From: Conchocele bisecta
Lineage: Eukaryota > Mollusca > Bivalvia > Lucinida > Thyasiridae
Assembly (NCBI GenBank): GCA_029237695.1
Contig: CM055275.1
Coordinates: forward strand, 83,074,068-83,138,067
Direction: 5' to 3'
DNA: 64,000 nucleotides
Position 1 is the stretch's first letter; each line of letters starts with the position of its first letter. Both the position numbers and the translations under genes were made by a program. The notes under the pieces are model-generated. The model was not told the DNA's origin. It worked only from the letters and a program-made list of their open reading frames with translations, and did no database searches. This document shows, one piece after another, positions 10,263-23,800 of the stretch.

Positions 10263-11160
10263 TGCCTGTCCATTCGGAGCAGCAACATACACTATTGTCA
10301 TACCGCAGATAAGTTTCTCGGCTTTTGATTGGCTAGCTTGCCTGGTCATATATATTATTTGACCTGCCAAGACCGTCGGACATACAGGAATTGCGATTAC
10401 CCTCCGGCGCCTCGCGTCCAATGAAGAACATTTTGCAAGCGTCTACCGATTGCGAATTGTATTCCTCACTAAACACAATAAACCCCCGAATTTATCAATA
10501 CAAGTAACAAATTGTACACTCAAAACCAGTCGTATTGCTTATTTTTCCATAAATATTCTTCGCTCATCAAAATATGAGCGAAAAATTAGCCAAAATAACA
10601 AATTGCTTTTCAAATCTAAACGGGCTTGCCTTCGTGACACGGCTATATTTAGGTCACAAACTATGGGTTCCACGCACGAAACCGCGGCGTAGCAATGACG
10701 GCGAATGTTTGGGAACCAGTCGAATTATTCTAGAGGCGCCAAAGGGAGAGCAGATCGATAGAGCAGTGGAATATACATTAAATTACACGATATAAAAAAA
10801 ACTGTCATAAAGTCGTTTTCGATGGATTTCTTACTCCATATTTAGTTTGTTTTCGTTTAATAAAAAAACAATATGTTCATTTACGCCTTTACATTTAGAC
10901 TGACGGTAGAAAATCGAATCTCGGATTATTTTTCTTACTGAAAAAACGCAAAGATCAAAATAAGAGATATGTTTATACGGCCAAATACAGGATCTGCGGT
11001 ATGACATCGCTATCGCCTCGGGTGAACATACCTCCAGACGGGCAATATTACACCATATAGCCCGTGTAGAATCACAATAACTTATATTATAATGGCATAC
11101 ATGCACGTGCACTCCATCTATTATACACAAACACGGCTGATACGATAATACACCTGTAAC
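10263..11160. other. Unassigned single-copy-looking DNA
   Basis: AT-rich; one short palindrome (CCTGGTCATATATATTATTTG region, 10339-10372). Short open frames on both strands show no motif I can name, and no splice-compatible chain was found. Confidence 0.4.
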
Positions 11161-11162
11161 AT

Positions 11163-11467
11163 ATTTCATCAACATTGCAAAGTATACTTTAGTAGCAAAG
11201 TATACTTTGAGGGAGAAATTTTCAATTTTATGATAAATTTATTAATTTTCATTATACTGAATTTATTACATTATCACAGCCAATTTGGCTGTGATAATGT
11301 AATACATTCAGTATAATAATTCTGCATACTTTTAATCATGAAATATATGCATTTGTTAGTTCTATATGAAATAATGCATTTCAGGAAAAATAAATGATTA
11401 CTCCACTCCCTCAAAGTATACTTTGCTAGTAAAGTATAATTTGCAATGTTGATGAAATAGGCTACTG
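11163..11467. mobile_element. Family B palindromic MITE
   Basis: Outer arms carry TTGCAAAGTATACTTT twice, and the centre is TTATCACAGCCAATTTGGCT plus its inverse. The right end reads GAAATAGGCTACTG; the left terminal eight bases are missing. Confidence 0.85.
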
Positions 11468-11610
11468 GTTTATCTATTTTTTGACTCCTCGATTGACCTC
11501 CAGCAACTTATTATCGTCTGTCATTTATACATGGCTTCGTGTTTCCTAATTCACACTTCGCAATACAACAGTTATTTAGATTCACACGCGCAATAATAGG
11601 TTATCTTATA

Positions 11611-11807
11611 TTTAACCCTTACTACGTCTGCTGGAAAGGTTATATTTTCAATATTTATCGATATAAACCTGTTTTGACAGCGCATGAGAATCGTCTACAC
11701 TGGAGACGATTCTCATGTGCTGCCAAAACGGGTTTTTTGTTAAGAATTAAGGCAAAAATTAAAAACAGCAGACGACATTTTTCGTCTCCTGCGTAGTGAG
11801 GGTTAAG
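11611..11807. mobile_element. Family N palindromic MITE
   Basis: Outer ends AACCCTTACTACGTCTGCTG and CGTAGTGAGGGTT are inverse; the central hairpin is GAGAATCGTCTACACTGGAG region. Full-length counterpart of 2005-2212. Confidence 0.75.
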
Positions 11808-11819
11808 GTTGTCGCGATG

Positions 11820-12714
11820 TTGACCTAATGTATCACATGTTCACTTAAGGACCCTTTATATACCTGATCATTTTTTTTATTAAAAGATAATTTCTTCGTA
11901 AATGTGATGGAATATTATATGTATAACATAGATGTGAACATTGCCTCTTTACTGTATCGTATATGATCCCTGGGGTGGCTAAGTCGGCTATCTTTGTGTT
12001 TTCCAGCCATCAGCCAGTTTCACCTGTTCTTCCATTTGACAAAGAACTCAAAATGTGAAGTAGAACATATGGTATAATGTAGCTAATCACATATAGAAAA
12101 CCCAGGAGAAGGACTCCTCAATTATATTACATCAAACTGTAAAATATGTAAGTTTTCTGGACAGGTTTGTGCCTGTGTTTTTGACATGAACCACCATTTT
12201 AAATAGCTTCATGCACAGAAAATCGCACAAAGTATCCATTTTACCTGGAAAAACACGACACTTACCATATATACCCACTACTGCACTGTTATTAGCTATC
12301 AACTCCAGTGACATGTAAGCAGTTAACAGAGTGTATTGCCCCTTGTGTGTATTCGCCTACTATGCGAGTAGATATGGCTTTACCTTTGGGTAGTTTGTAC
12401 AGCAACATATGCTGTGCATCAGATTGAAAGGTTTACACATCAAAATTTATTTTGAGATTGATGGGGGAAATGCTCAGATATCTCTTTCTTTTGTACAATT
12501 TGCTGGCATAATATTTATAGCTTGCCGTTGTCATATCTGTCTATTAAGTATTGCACCGACTTGTATTTGGTTACTGTCGCATTATGTGTTGTATGTGTCG
12601 AAACACAATGCGCCATATAGTATACAGTAACACGATAATATTCACATGTTATATTCATATATCTCATCACTTTTACGAAGCAATTATCATTGATGTCAAA
12701 TGTATCTATCACCT
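11820..12714. other. Unassigned AT-rich DNA
   Basis: No repeat family match, RNA gene or plausible exon was found. Lies downstream of the ZP gene end and beyond the LPMO 3' end. Confidence 0.4.
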
Positions 12715-12719
12715 AATAC

Positions 12720-14050
12720 CTTAAATATCACGATATGTCGACATGACGTGAAACTATGTCGACATATTGATTCAGATAAAATATGTCGACATAACGTGAT
12801 AGGTTATCACATCAATTTAACATAATGTGATGTTATCACAAGTCGACATACGGTGACGGGTTAACACCACATGCATTCGGCGTGTTGTTCCGGCTATCAT
12901 CGGTATAGCTCTCTCTCTATATATATATATATGAACAAGGCATCAACTTTGATTGGACACGACCTCGTATAGTGGGTGGTTGGTTGGGTGAACGCGACAG
13001 CGTAAATTAACGATAGGGGTTCATCCATATAACAATCACAATATTCCTGGTTTGGCCATCAGTTAAGTTTTTATCTTTGGCTCTTTTGTTACCTGGAAGT
13101 TGAATTGGGCTATTGCCCAATATAAGAGTAGTAAGATTATTACTTATCCTACTGCTTTTGGGAGGGGGCCAAGTGATGCTGGTGTGGCAAGGACCTGTCA
13201 TCAGATAAGGATTATTCTGATTTCAGGGCTGAATATATAGTTTTTATATTGTAAATATTCAGTTCTGATTTTGGGATTTTCGCCCCATTTGTACATGTAC
13301 TTGAACATGTACATGTATAAGTAATATATGGGATTTAGTACCCGGCCTTAAATTACCTTAGCTGTTAAACCCCATAAAACAAGCAAACGACCTCGTATCA
13401 TAACAAATTTCGCGTTTTTATTAACGCTAATGTCAATATTTTGGCGGAAAGTGTAGTATACATGTTCATTTGAGAATTATTGTTATCTTGCTAAATTAAC
13501 ATAGTTAGAACATAATTATGCAAATAATATCGAATTACAGCTCCTTTTCCTAGGTCGGACACAACCTCGTATCATAAAAATTAAATAATAACGTCAATCG
13601 TGTAGTAGCAAGTACATATGATCATTTGAGAAATATCAATACCCTGCAGAAATACATATACTGCATAGAAAATTACAATTGTAAACATTTTATTTTGTTA
13701 TGATACGAGGTCGTGTCCGACCAACGTTAAAAGCCTTGTTCATATATAGTTATGCCGATGAAAGCCGAAACACGCCGAATGCCTGTGTTTAACACAACAT
13801 GGCGTGGTAAGTTAACACAATATGTCAACTAAACGTTATAAGTTAACATAACATGTCGACATAATGTGATAAGTTATCGCGACAAGTCGACATAGCGTAC
13901 TATTTAACACATGTCGACACAATGTGATAGTTCTATCTCCACATGTCGACATAATTTATCGCAACATGTATTTATAGTTTCACGTTATGTCGAGGTGTCG
14001 TGATATTTAAGTCGACATATTGCGATAAATGATGTCGACATCTCGATGGC
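12720..14050. mobile_element. Large foldback element R with TCGACA subrepeats
   Basis: Both ends are arrays of ATGTCGACATAACGTGATAA-like repeats in opposite orientation. Inside them are the inverse pair GCATTCGGCGTGTT / AACACGCCGAATGC and then GACACGACCTCGTAT / ATACGAGGTCGTGTC. The interior (13390-13690) is AT-rich without an open frame. A family O copy interrupts the left arm at 12962-13388. A miniature derivative is at 62040-62137. Confidence 0.75.
12962..13388. repeat. Family O repeat nested in element R
   Basis: Starts GTGGGTGGTTGGTTGGGTGA and ends GCTGTTAAACCCCATAAAAC; the R sequence GACCTCGTAT occurs on both sides (12960 and 13389), as expected for an insertion. Confidence 0.7.
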
Positions 14051-14149
14051 CAATATGCTCCCATGTCAGTCATAAAAACGCACATCAAGTTAAGCATGTT
14101 AAGCCTCTGCATTACATATTGTGGGGCGTCACCCGCATTTTTTAAAAGG

Positions 14150-14245
14150 GGGTTCGTTTTCCGCTGTGAAGCAACCAAAATCTGTAAGGGGTCTAGGGGG
14201 GGTCCTAGACCCCTTACAGATTTTGGTTGCTTCGCAGCCCAAAGA
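14150..14245. repeat. Palindrome in the LPMO 3' flank
   Basis: TCTGTAAGGGGTCTAGG and its inverse flank a short centre; arms extend through GAAGCAACCAAAATC / GATTTTGGTTGCTTC. A transcript running through it would form a long hairpin. Confidence 0.8.
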
Positions 14246-14253
14246 CGTTTTTT

Positions 14254-14259
14254 TTTATT
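14254..14259 (-). promoter_or_regulatory. Possible poly(A) signal of the LPMO gene
   Basis: AATAAA on the minus strand, about 340 bases past the stop codon and just past the 14.2-kb palindrome in the direction opposite to transcription. Position only. Confidence 0.3.
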
Positions 14260-14598
14260 TCTAAAAGCAAAATGCTGCTTTCGGGTATGCTTGGACAACT
14301 ACATGTAGTAGCTCCTGGTATGTTTTATGTCAATTTAAGAAGCAAAGTTCGGAAAATTGGCATATTGCAATATGTTGACGTCGCTGGACTATGTTTAGTA
14401 ATTAATAGGGCATTTTTAATAATTTTTGCTCATACATGCAATGAAAATGGCTACCGCGGAGTCTGATCACAATGGTATACATATACCGGTATAAAAAATC
14501 CAGCTGGCTCCAAAAAAGGGGGTTCGTACGAACCCATCGAACCTCCCCTGACGACGCTCTTGATATTGATCAGAGGCAAAACTGCACAGGCATGCGCA

Positions 14599-14857
14599 TT
14601 AGCAGAAACAGTACTCAGTTGCGCAGTAGCCGCGACGGCAGTTGTCTGCGCACCACGTGTTCCAGTAATTCCCGCCCACTACGCCGTTTGAATAACAAGG
14701 CTTTGATGTCGGGGTCGTCGTCGGGGTCTTAGTCGGCGTTGGTGTCGTTTGGCGTTTTGTCGTCGTTGTCGTGGTCGTGCTAATCGGTACCATATGCGCG
14801 TTGGTGCACGTGCATGCGTTGGATTGACAATTTCCCTTGTTACACTCGTCCATGCAC
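14599..14857 (-). CDS. LPMO exon 9: module 3 end, linker, module 4, stop
   Basis: Acceptor TTCATTGCAG; its first G completes the Trp codon from exon 8, giving W-CMDECNKGNCQSNACTC. A Thr/Pro/Lys linker follows, then module 4 (CYSNGVVGGNYWNTWC, DNCRRGYCATEYCFC) and TAA at 14599-14601. The protein ends on the last Cys of the module. Module 4 has 14 rather than 15 residues between its first two Cys. Confidence 0.9.
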
Positions 14858-17800
14858 CTGCAATGAATGATGAACTATGTCACTGTGACTGGAGAAATGG
14901 GCTTATGGGTATTGTAACCATTGTAGATCCAGATCAGCCTTTGCATCCGCATTTCCATCTATGAAACACATGTCGTACTGCTAACAAGTAATATAGATCA
15001 GCAGGCCCGTACGCAGGATTTTCTATTGGGGGGTGCGTCAGGGGCGAGCCCCATGTAGTGGCGCGAGTATGCTAGAGGGGTACCCCCCTAGCGTACTCGC
15101 GCCACTACATGGGGCTCGCCCCCACCCCAACCACCCCCCCCCAGCGTACTCGCGCCACTACATGGGGCTTGCCCCTGACGCACCCCCCTGACATTTTTTA
15201 AACCTAGATGGCCTGAAATGCACTCTCCTGCATTTTATGTCATTTACATTCGGATTTCAACTGTGGCATTTTCATGCAAATTACCTGTATATTAATGCAT
15301 TTCAAGATTTGTTGAGATTACTGTTTGAAAAATAGCGGACCTCGGCGAATTTAGGGGGGTGCGTACGCCCCCATCGCACCCCCCCCCACCCCTGCGTAGG
15401 TGCCTGATCAGTATCAGGCTACGGGAGTCTGCTGTTTGATCTGGCCTACGCTGGTCATAAATATCCCATAAGCCCCATTTCTCCAGTCACAAAAAGCGTT
15501 ATGTGTACCTAGTAAGAACATGTCCAATATCTCGTGAAAATGTTTATAAAATGTACCATAATTTCCGTAAATGAAGTCCAAAATTGATAAATTGTCAGGA
15601 GGAATACTCACTTGCTATGAAAAGTTCGTCAACTATCTATTTTATTACGGAAAAACAAGTTTCCTAAGGGAATTTAGCATGGGGCAAAAAGGAGGAGGAG
15701 GACCATGAGGAACAAAAAATGAAAACGTTTGGAAAATATTATTTTAGCCCTCACGTTTTTTTAGCAATTAAATCAATATTTGATAGAATTTCATCAATTT
15801 TTTGGGGGAGGGCGTCTTTTTTGTTATTGATGAAAAGTACTTACAATTAAATATTATTTAGATTGAATGTGTTCAGCCAAAAGTTCGTCGGCAGCAAAAC
15901 GTGGAACAGACAGTAGTGTACAATGTACATGCAACTCCTGATCCAATAGCACACAACTGTGACCAACTTGATGGAATGGCGAACAGAGCAGATCCTGATC
16001 AGACTGCGCGGTTGCGCAGGCTGATCTGGATATACACTGGTCGCATTATCCATATTCCCCATTGCTGCGATGTAGTACGGGACAGACGTTTAGTGGTGTT
16101 TTTATGACCCTGACATCGGTAGAGACAAATACATATAATGTTTGGATTGTGTCCGTAGGTCCGTCCGACACAATAATAAGTTTGTCGGAGTTTCTATATC
16201 CGTTGAAAGACTTCTTTAATAGTTCAATACCTGCAGACAAATGCCACACATTCATGCTGCCCTTAATATGACCTTGACATTTTTACCTTCATCACTTCGA
16301 ACTTTTCCACACATTAAAAGGTTCACCGGAGTTTCTCAATTCTGTCATAACATTTACATACCTTGATGGATTGCTTTAATATTTCAACATATCATACTTG
16401 TGCACAAATGTCTCACATCCATGCTGCCCTTAATATGACATTGACCTCATAACCTTCACACCTGTGCTTATGAATAAAATCACTTTCGGTTAATTAACTT
16501 TACCATAGTTTCTCCAATCTGCAAAGGGGGGCATTATTTGCTTGTGGTTGTAATTTTAGGGGTACATTTTGAATATACTATTCCAATCATATTTGAATGA
16601 ATTTTATTTTATTTTCGAAAAATAAAAATACACTTCTCCATTTTCTGTGTATAATCGAATAATTCCAGCACAAACATATTTACACAATTCCCTAACATTT
16701 GATTGGCCCGTAGCAAGTCTCTGTCCAAAATTTATATCCCAGTAAACTCCCACGCTGAACTACTTTCCGTAACCGTGGGGCACAGTTAAAATAATTCTTA
16801 AGAAAACGGAAAATAAAGACTTTTCTTGATGAATTTATTTCAAATGCTGGAATTATAAGGAATGAATGGCCTTTTTGTGGAATGTATCGGGGATATAAAC
16901 TTGGAAAAGTCGCGGGAATACTGGACGTGGCCTTCCGGCCTTCGTCCAGTATTCCCGCGACTTTTCCAAGTTTATACCCGATAAATTCCACAAAAAGGCC
17001 ATTCATTCATATAGTATATTTAAATACCATTTATCGAATACGTCGATATCCTTCCATACACTGATTGCCTTGCATATCAGTGTCGACTGAGTCGCCGGCG
17101 GCGGCGTCGGCGATGGAGTCGTGCCGGATATTGTACAGAGACAGGCATCCGGGGGACAGTTTCCCCGTGCGCATGTGTCGGAACACCACCTGTCGGACGA
17201 GAATCAAGGAATGAGATGCGCCGTGGGATACGGGCTACAAAACGGAACGTTACACCTCGGCCTGCGCTATTCTTGCCGAAAGCTTGTCAATTTCCTTAAT
17301 ATAAAGCCTTTGACTATTTTGCTTTGAACACACACTAGCGCAGGCGCAAATCGTGCCAATATTTGTCAATTTCCTTATTTCAAAATACATGTTCGTGTCC
17401 CGGGCCGGTGCAAATCTTTCTCACCCTGTGATATTTTGCGCCAACAAGGGCCCGTGATTGATAAATACTCTCCAAAATGTACAACAAATATGGAATTCGG
17501 AGACGAATTAAAATTGGAAAGTGTGTTTCTGTGCACGGACTCTGTAGTCCGTTTCACCAACATTGCAAAGTATACTTTTCCAGCAAAGAATACTTTGAGG
17601 GAGAAATTTTCAATTTTAGGATAAATTTATTTATTTTTATTATACTGAATTTATTACATTATCACAGCCGATTTGGCTGTGATAATGTAATACATTCAGT
17701 ATAATAATTCTGCAGACATTTAATCATGACATATATGCATTTGTTAGTTCTATATGAAATAATGCATTTCAGGAAAAATAAATGGTTACTCCCTCAACGT

Positions 17801-20800
17801 ATACTTTGCTAGAAAAGTATACTTTGCAATGTTGGTGAAATAGGCTACTGGTAACTCTATCGCCCCCTGGGACAATGATATACACACCTGTCAAAGTACG
17901 ACATGCCAGCCCAGTGGTTAATGGCCTTACACTGGTACAACCCAATCGGTGGTCCACGGGGCGTCACCAGTGACGTAGTTGACGTTGTCCGCTGGTGGTG
18001 ATGAAAATATAGAACGGGATTGCGTTACTATTTATTCAACAAGATTATCGTGAATTATTCTCCGATTGAGTGTGTGTGTACGCTGAACAAACGAGTGAGC
18101 ATAGCGAACCTGGTTTGTTTAGCGGAAGGACCCAATCACAAGCGAATGATTTCACGAGACACAGCTCACCTGGCTAAATAATTGAAATTGAAAACAATAC
18201 ATTTCAAAGCGTAATTGTGATGCCATTTCCTTTCTGTATTAGTTTATATTTGCATCTACATTTTGCATTGTTAGTAAAGGGATCAAAGGGTCAAATGAAA
18301 ATTAGGTCTATGTCCAGGGGACAGAGCCGTCTTTTTTAACCGATCCCTTAATTAGAATAGGAACTTAGCCCTCTTTTTCAATGGACCCCTTAATTATAAT
18401 AGGAACTTAGCCCTCTTTTTCGACTGACCCCTTAATTAGAATAGGAACTTAGCACTCTTTTTCAACTGACCCCTTAATAAGAATAGGAACTTAGCCCTCT
18501 TTTTCAACTGACCCCTTAATTAGAATAGGAACTTAGCCCTCTTTTCGACTGACCCCTTAATTAGAATAGGAACTTAGCCCTCTTTTTCGACTGACCCCTT
18601 AATTAGAATAGGAACTTAGCCCTCTTTTTCAACTGACCCCTTAATTATAATAGGAACTTAGCCCTCTTTTCGACTGACCCCTTAATTAGAATAGGAACTT
18701 AGCCCTGTTTTCGACTGACCCCTTATTTATACTGAATTGTGATGCCACTTCCTTTCTGTATTATTTTATATTTGCATATATTGTGATTAAAGGGTCAAAT
18801 GAAAAAGAGGGCTAAGTCCACGGGACTTAGCCCTCTTTTTCATTTGACCCTTTAATTAGAATAGGGAATTAGCCCGCTTTTCAACTGTACTTTACATGTA
18901 ATCATAGAACACGAACTTTTTAACTGACCCCTTAATTATACTATGTCATGGTCATACTTGGTAAATCGCCTGAGGATTTACAGCAGAGCTTAAATTTGTT
19001 AAATGACTATTGTGATAAGTGGAGCATAGAAGTAAATAGTGACAAAACAAAGATAATGGTATTTAGAAAAAGAGGCCCTACTAGGGTTAATGAAGTATGG
19101 ACATATAATGGTCGGGGCATTGAAGTTGTGAATGATTTCAGTTACTTAGGAGTGGTATTTAATTATACTGGATCATTTGTATTGAACAACCAGGCACTGA
19201 GTGGAAAAGGTTTAAAGGCTATGAATGTGTTACTGATGAATGTTCGAAAACACAAGATTCCTCCGAAATGCCTGGGCCAGCTATTTGACGCCTTTGTCTC
19301 ATCAACGCTAAATTATGCTTGTGAAGTTTGGGGTTTTAGTAAATCAAAAGAGCTTGAACGAATTCAGCTCAAATTCTGCAAGTCTGTTCTGGGTGTCAAG
19401 GCGTCAACTAGCAACGCAGGCATTTATGGGGAACTGGCACGTTACCCATTGTATATACAGAGATACATACGAATTGTAAAATATTGGGGCAAGCTGATCC
19501 GTACTGACAATTGTATCTTACATTAGCTTGTATATTGCTACTATGAGGGAAGCTGATGATGGTAAAACGAATTGGGTATCAAGGTTAAAAGACTTGTTAT
19601 ATAGATTCGGTTTTGGAGATGCTTGGTTAAATCAGCGAACAATTGAACATAGTGCGTTTGTATGCGTATTCAAACAACGTATACTAGACTGTTTCATACA
19701 AAAGTGGAGAGAAGATGTTGAGGCCAATAACGTAATAACGTTCTACAAACATATAAAAGTGAATTTTGAATTTGAGAATTATTTAAGCATTGTGTACAAT
19801 CATGAGCTAAGGAAGTACCTAACTAGAATACGTTTGGGCTCACATGGGCTGCGGATAGAGACAGGGAGATATGGTAGGAATCGCATAGAGCGCATTCAAA
19901 GAGTATGCACTATGTGCGATTCAGGAGACATCGAAGACGCCTATCATTTTATTATCATATGTCCGTCTCTCACACACATTAGATCGCAGTATATTGGTTC
20001 ATTCTACAGGTTGAGACCAAGCGTATTCAAGTTTACGTCGCTATTAGCTACACATCATAAAAGAACGGTCGTAAATTTGTGTAAATATTTAAAAGAAGCA
20101 TTCGAGTACAGAAAATCAGCCATTCTCTAATGTTAATGTGTTCACTCTTGGAATACTATCTACTATTTTGTATATACATGTATTTGTTTATATGACGAGA
20201 AACTTGTATGAGTTTAAGTCAATAAATTCTATTCTATGTATTTTATTAAAGTGTCACATGTAATTTATACATTTAAAATAACACGATACAATATCAACAC
20301 ACAAAAATGACACCCAGCCATATTTGGCCTATGAGACACTATGGACTATTTACAATATCACACAATTATAATGACAACACAGATCCGCAAGATGAAATGA
20401 ATAGCACATTAAAATCGCTAAAATGTTGAATAAAAATTCGTATGACAACATTGAAGAATCGTGTCTATCTGTGTTGCCAGCAACTTCGATGACTAAAACT
20501 GGTTACACTTTGTACATCAAAAATATTTATAGAAAAAAAAAGAACGGAATGTAACACTGCTGATCAGTTGTTACACTGGCTGCTCTTGTATAGTTTTATT
20601 CCCGTAAACACAGTGCGTATGTGCCGTGAAACACGGTGCCGTGAAATATTTTTGATATCCAGTCAATATTATTTTTGCATTTTACATCCATTTGAAGGTG
20701 TTGACGGGATAAATAGAATAGTAGGTTAGTACCGTGAATGGAAAAAAATATCTGGCGTGGCACGGAAACGGGATGTGCTCGGTAGAGCCTCGCCCATCCC

Positions 20801-23800
20801 GTTTCCTGAGCCTTGCCATATATTTTTTCCCATTCACGGCACTAACCTACTATTCTCTATGTATCATAGTATGTGGCATATTATTTTAAAAAATAAAACC
20901 TACTTGTAATATACAAAACTGTCGCCTTTTGAACATAGACGTAAGTGAGTTAGCAAGTTGTATCTGCAAATTGGTATTACATACTATGTCACATAACTGT
21001 TCTTTATGCATTAACGTGTCAACTAATACATTAGATTCGCGTGCTGATCATCATACAAATCATATTCTATTAAAAAATGAACTTCATCTTCAACCGAACC
21101 TGATTGACAATATTTACATGTTCTATCATTCAGCGGTGTTTTTGGCCTGTTAAACATTCCCGTTTCTACATGCAAAGGGAGACTACCACACGTAAATTTA
21201 GCTAATATTTTATGTTGACTCCCACTCATCTTGGTCGTAACATACGTTTCTGTGCCGAAAACGTTTTTGAACGTTCTATAGGTTCTTAGTTTGTTGCCTA
21301 CTATACTATGGACTCCGCTGACACTATTCTGTCTTCATGTAGGTACAAAACAATAACATATGGTTATATTAAACTAAAGACGATGAGGAAACGGTTCAAT
21401 GCCCATATCAAGGTGCATGATCACGTGGTTACAACAGCAAAAACAATGGCTGAAAGTGTTGAAAACGCGCGCACTCCAAAGTAAGTTTGATTTGATTTTT
21501 ACCTTAATAGGCAACGGTTTTTTTCCCGTAGTTGTTCGCAATACCATGAAGTAAATCTCGATGGTCATTAGTTGTTGTTGTTGTAGACGAGAAATGACGA
21601 GAAACCACAGCCGGTGTCAAACTCAATTATCTCATAGTTACGTAGGTCACTCAAATATAAACGGCGGCAGACCCGCCGTATCTGGTCACACATCAGAAAA
21701 ATTTCTCGCGTTTTGGGTGGTCAGATTGTCGGGTAATATGTGTCCATATTCTGTCAAGCGTATCAAATCAAAATACAGGCGGCCGGGTTGAGGTGAATTA
21801 AACAATAAATAAATAATCTCCTCTCCGAAAGATATAGTGACTGGAAATGATCTAAGAAAACAAATGTTATATTTTGAAAATGAGTCTAGCATTTGTTAAT
21901 TAACAAATTTCTAGTTGTTTACGTAGGACTTACATCAGGCGATATTTGTAATGCAGAGACGTCCGAACAGGTCCGGCAGATCCGGCAATTGCCGGACCAC
22001 TAAATGTGACAAAATTATTGTTTTATTGAAATATTCGGAATTCATATACATTAATACCAAATAATAATGTCATGAATGTTATTTTTTTTTCGGCAATGTT
22101 TCTCATTTCTCATAAAAAGTGTATATTGTTACCACTCAGTAGAACCGTCTCGGCGAGACGGTTCTACTGAGTGGTAAAAACATACACTTTACAATGTAGA
22201 TGGGTAACGAGGGCACCCTGTAGATTCGCCGGACCAATCTTATGATGATTGCGGCGCCCCTGTAATGTCATGTCACCGTTTGACGTCATATTTCTACGAC
22301 GTTATAGTCACGTTGACTTCATGTGTTCAGAATATGATACTTAGATGCTGTGGCCCGAAAAAAGATACACACCATTACATATTTGAATGTACTCATCATG
22401 TGCCTGCCATTGACATTACCTTAGTCGTAGATGTCGTTGGTCGCTTAGTTGTTGTTGTTGTTGGTCGCTTGTTGTTGTTGTTGTTGTTGTTGTTGTTGGT
22501 CGCTTTGTTGTTGTTGTTGGAGGTTGCGGATTCCCGCCAGAACAGTCACACGCGGACTGGGGACAGTTTCCGATTGGACAGTTACTGCTACACCAGGCGT
22601 CATTTGTGGGTCATTGGCCCAGATACCGATCCCTCGACATCCACCAGTGTTTACGGCTGGCTGTTGGAATAATAAAATAATAATAATAATATTAAAAATA
22701 ATAATAATACAGTGCAACCTCTCTACAACAGCCACCCATGGGAAGACGCAAAACTGGCTGTTGTAGAGAGGTGGCTGTTGTAGGGAGGTTAATGCTGAAT
22801 GAAATTTTATCGTCTGATGTTTATTGATTTTCTTCGATAATTCTCATCAAATACATGCTTTGACAGCATTTTAGAATCATTTCCAATGGAAATGATTCTA
22901 AAGTGCTGTGAAAACATGTTTTTATTGAGAAAGAATGCAACAGCAACATTAGACGACAAGTATCATGCTCAGCAGTCTAAGGGTTAGCTATAGAGGAAAT
23001 CATCCATTTGGGATGTAAAATACCGGCTGTTACGGAGAGGGGGCTGTTGTAGAGAGGTGGCCATTCGGGGAGGTTCGACTGTAATAATAATACATAGAGG
23101 ATATCAAACGAGTTTCCATTTGATAGGAGAATTATGAAACGAATCACCAACAATCGCACAATGCTAATCAACTCCGGCGAGGTGCATAACATTGCTGAGC
23201 AGACGAGTTTCGTAAATCTCATATCGAATGGAAACGAGTTTGGGATTCTGTTTATCCAATGACGTCACACTCCATTTCGCAAAACTTTTGAAGATACCTT
23301 GTATGCTTCAGTAAATAGACGCCATTGACTGTTTTTAAATCTACTGTCTGTTTCACGAAACCTGCCCAAATTGTACGGCCATATAAACAATGCAAAAACA
23401 ATATGTTTTTCAATAATATTATATTATAACAAAACTTAATAATGAGCCTTCTTTTTATTTCATGAAATTTTGACCAATATCGATTGTATTGCGAAAAAAC
23501 AAGTTCCCCACGTTAAATACCCATATAATTCTTCACTTTGTGAAAGGGAAATCTTTAATATTTCAGAAATAGTGGTCCGCTTCTCAAATTTTAGTACTTA
23601 TCTAGCCAGATTTCAGAGTCAATTTCCATATTATTTTCTTTTTTTTTTCGCTCCTCCCACAGTTCCTCCACCTCCTTTTCCCCCTTGTTCAATTCCCATT
23701 GACAAATAAAATCAATATGTGACCATATTTCAGGAAATAAAACGAAGGATCATTCTTAAATGTTGATTAAATTTACTATTATCAAAACAAATATTGATTT

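Noticed and set aside
13972..14308. 108-codon minus-strand frame and its plus-strand shadow
   Set aside because: They cross the perfect 14.2-kb palindrome, which by itself produces paired open frames; no protein motif.
18948..20130. A host gene in two exons
   Set aside because: The frame change falls at a stop without splice signals, and the protein is reverse-transcriptase C-terminal sequence.
22265..22766. Plus-strand open frames rich in Leu, Val and Cys
   Set aside because: They are antisense to the decayed module exon and its AAC-repeat linker.
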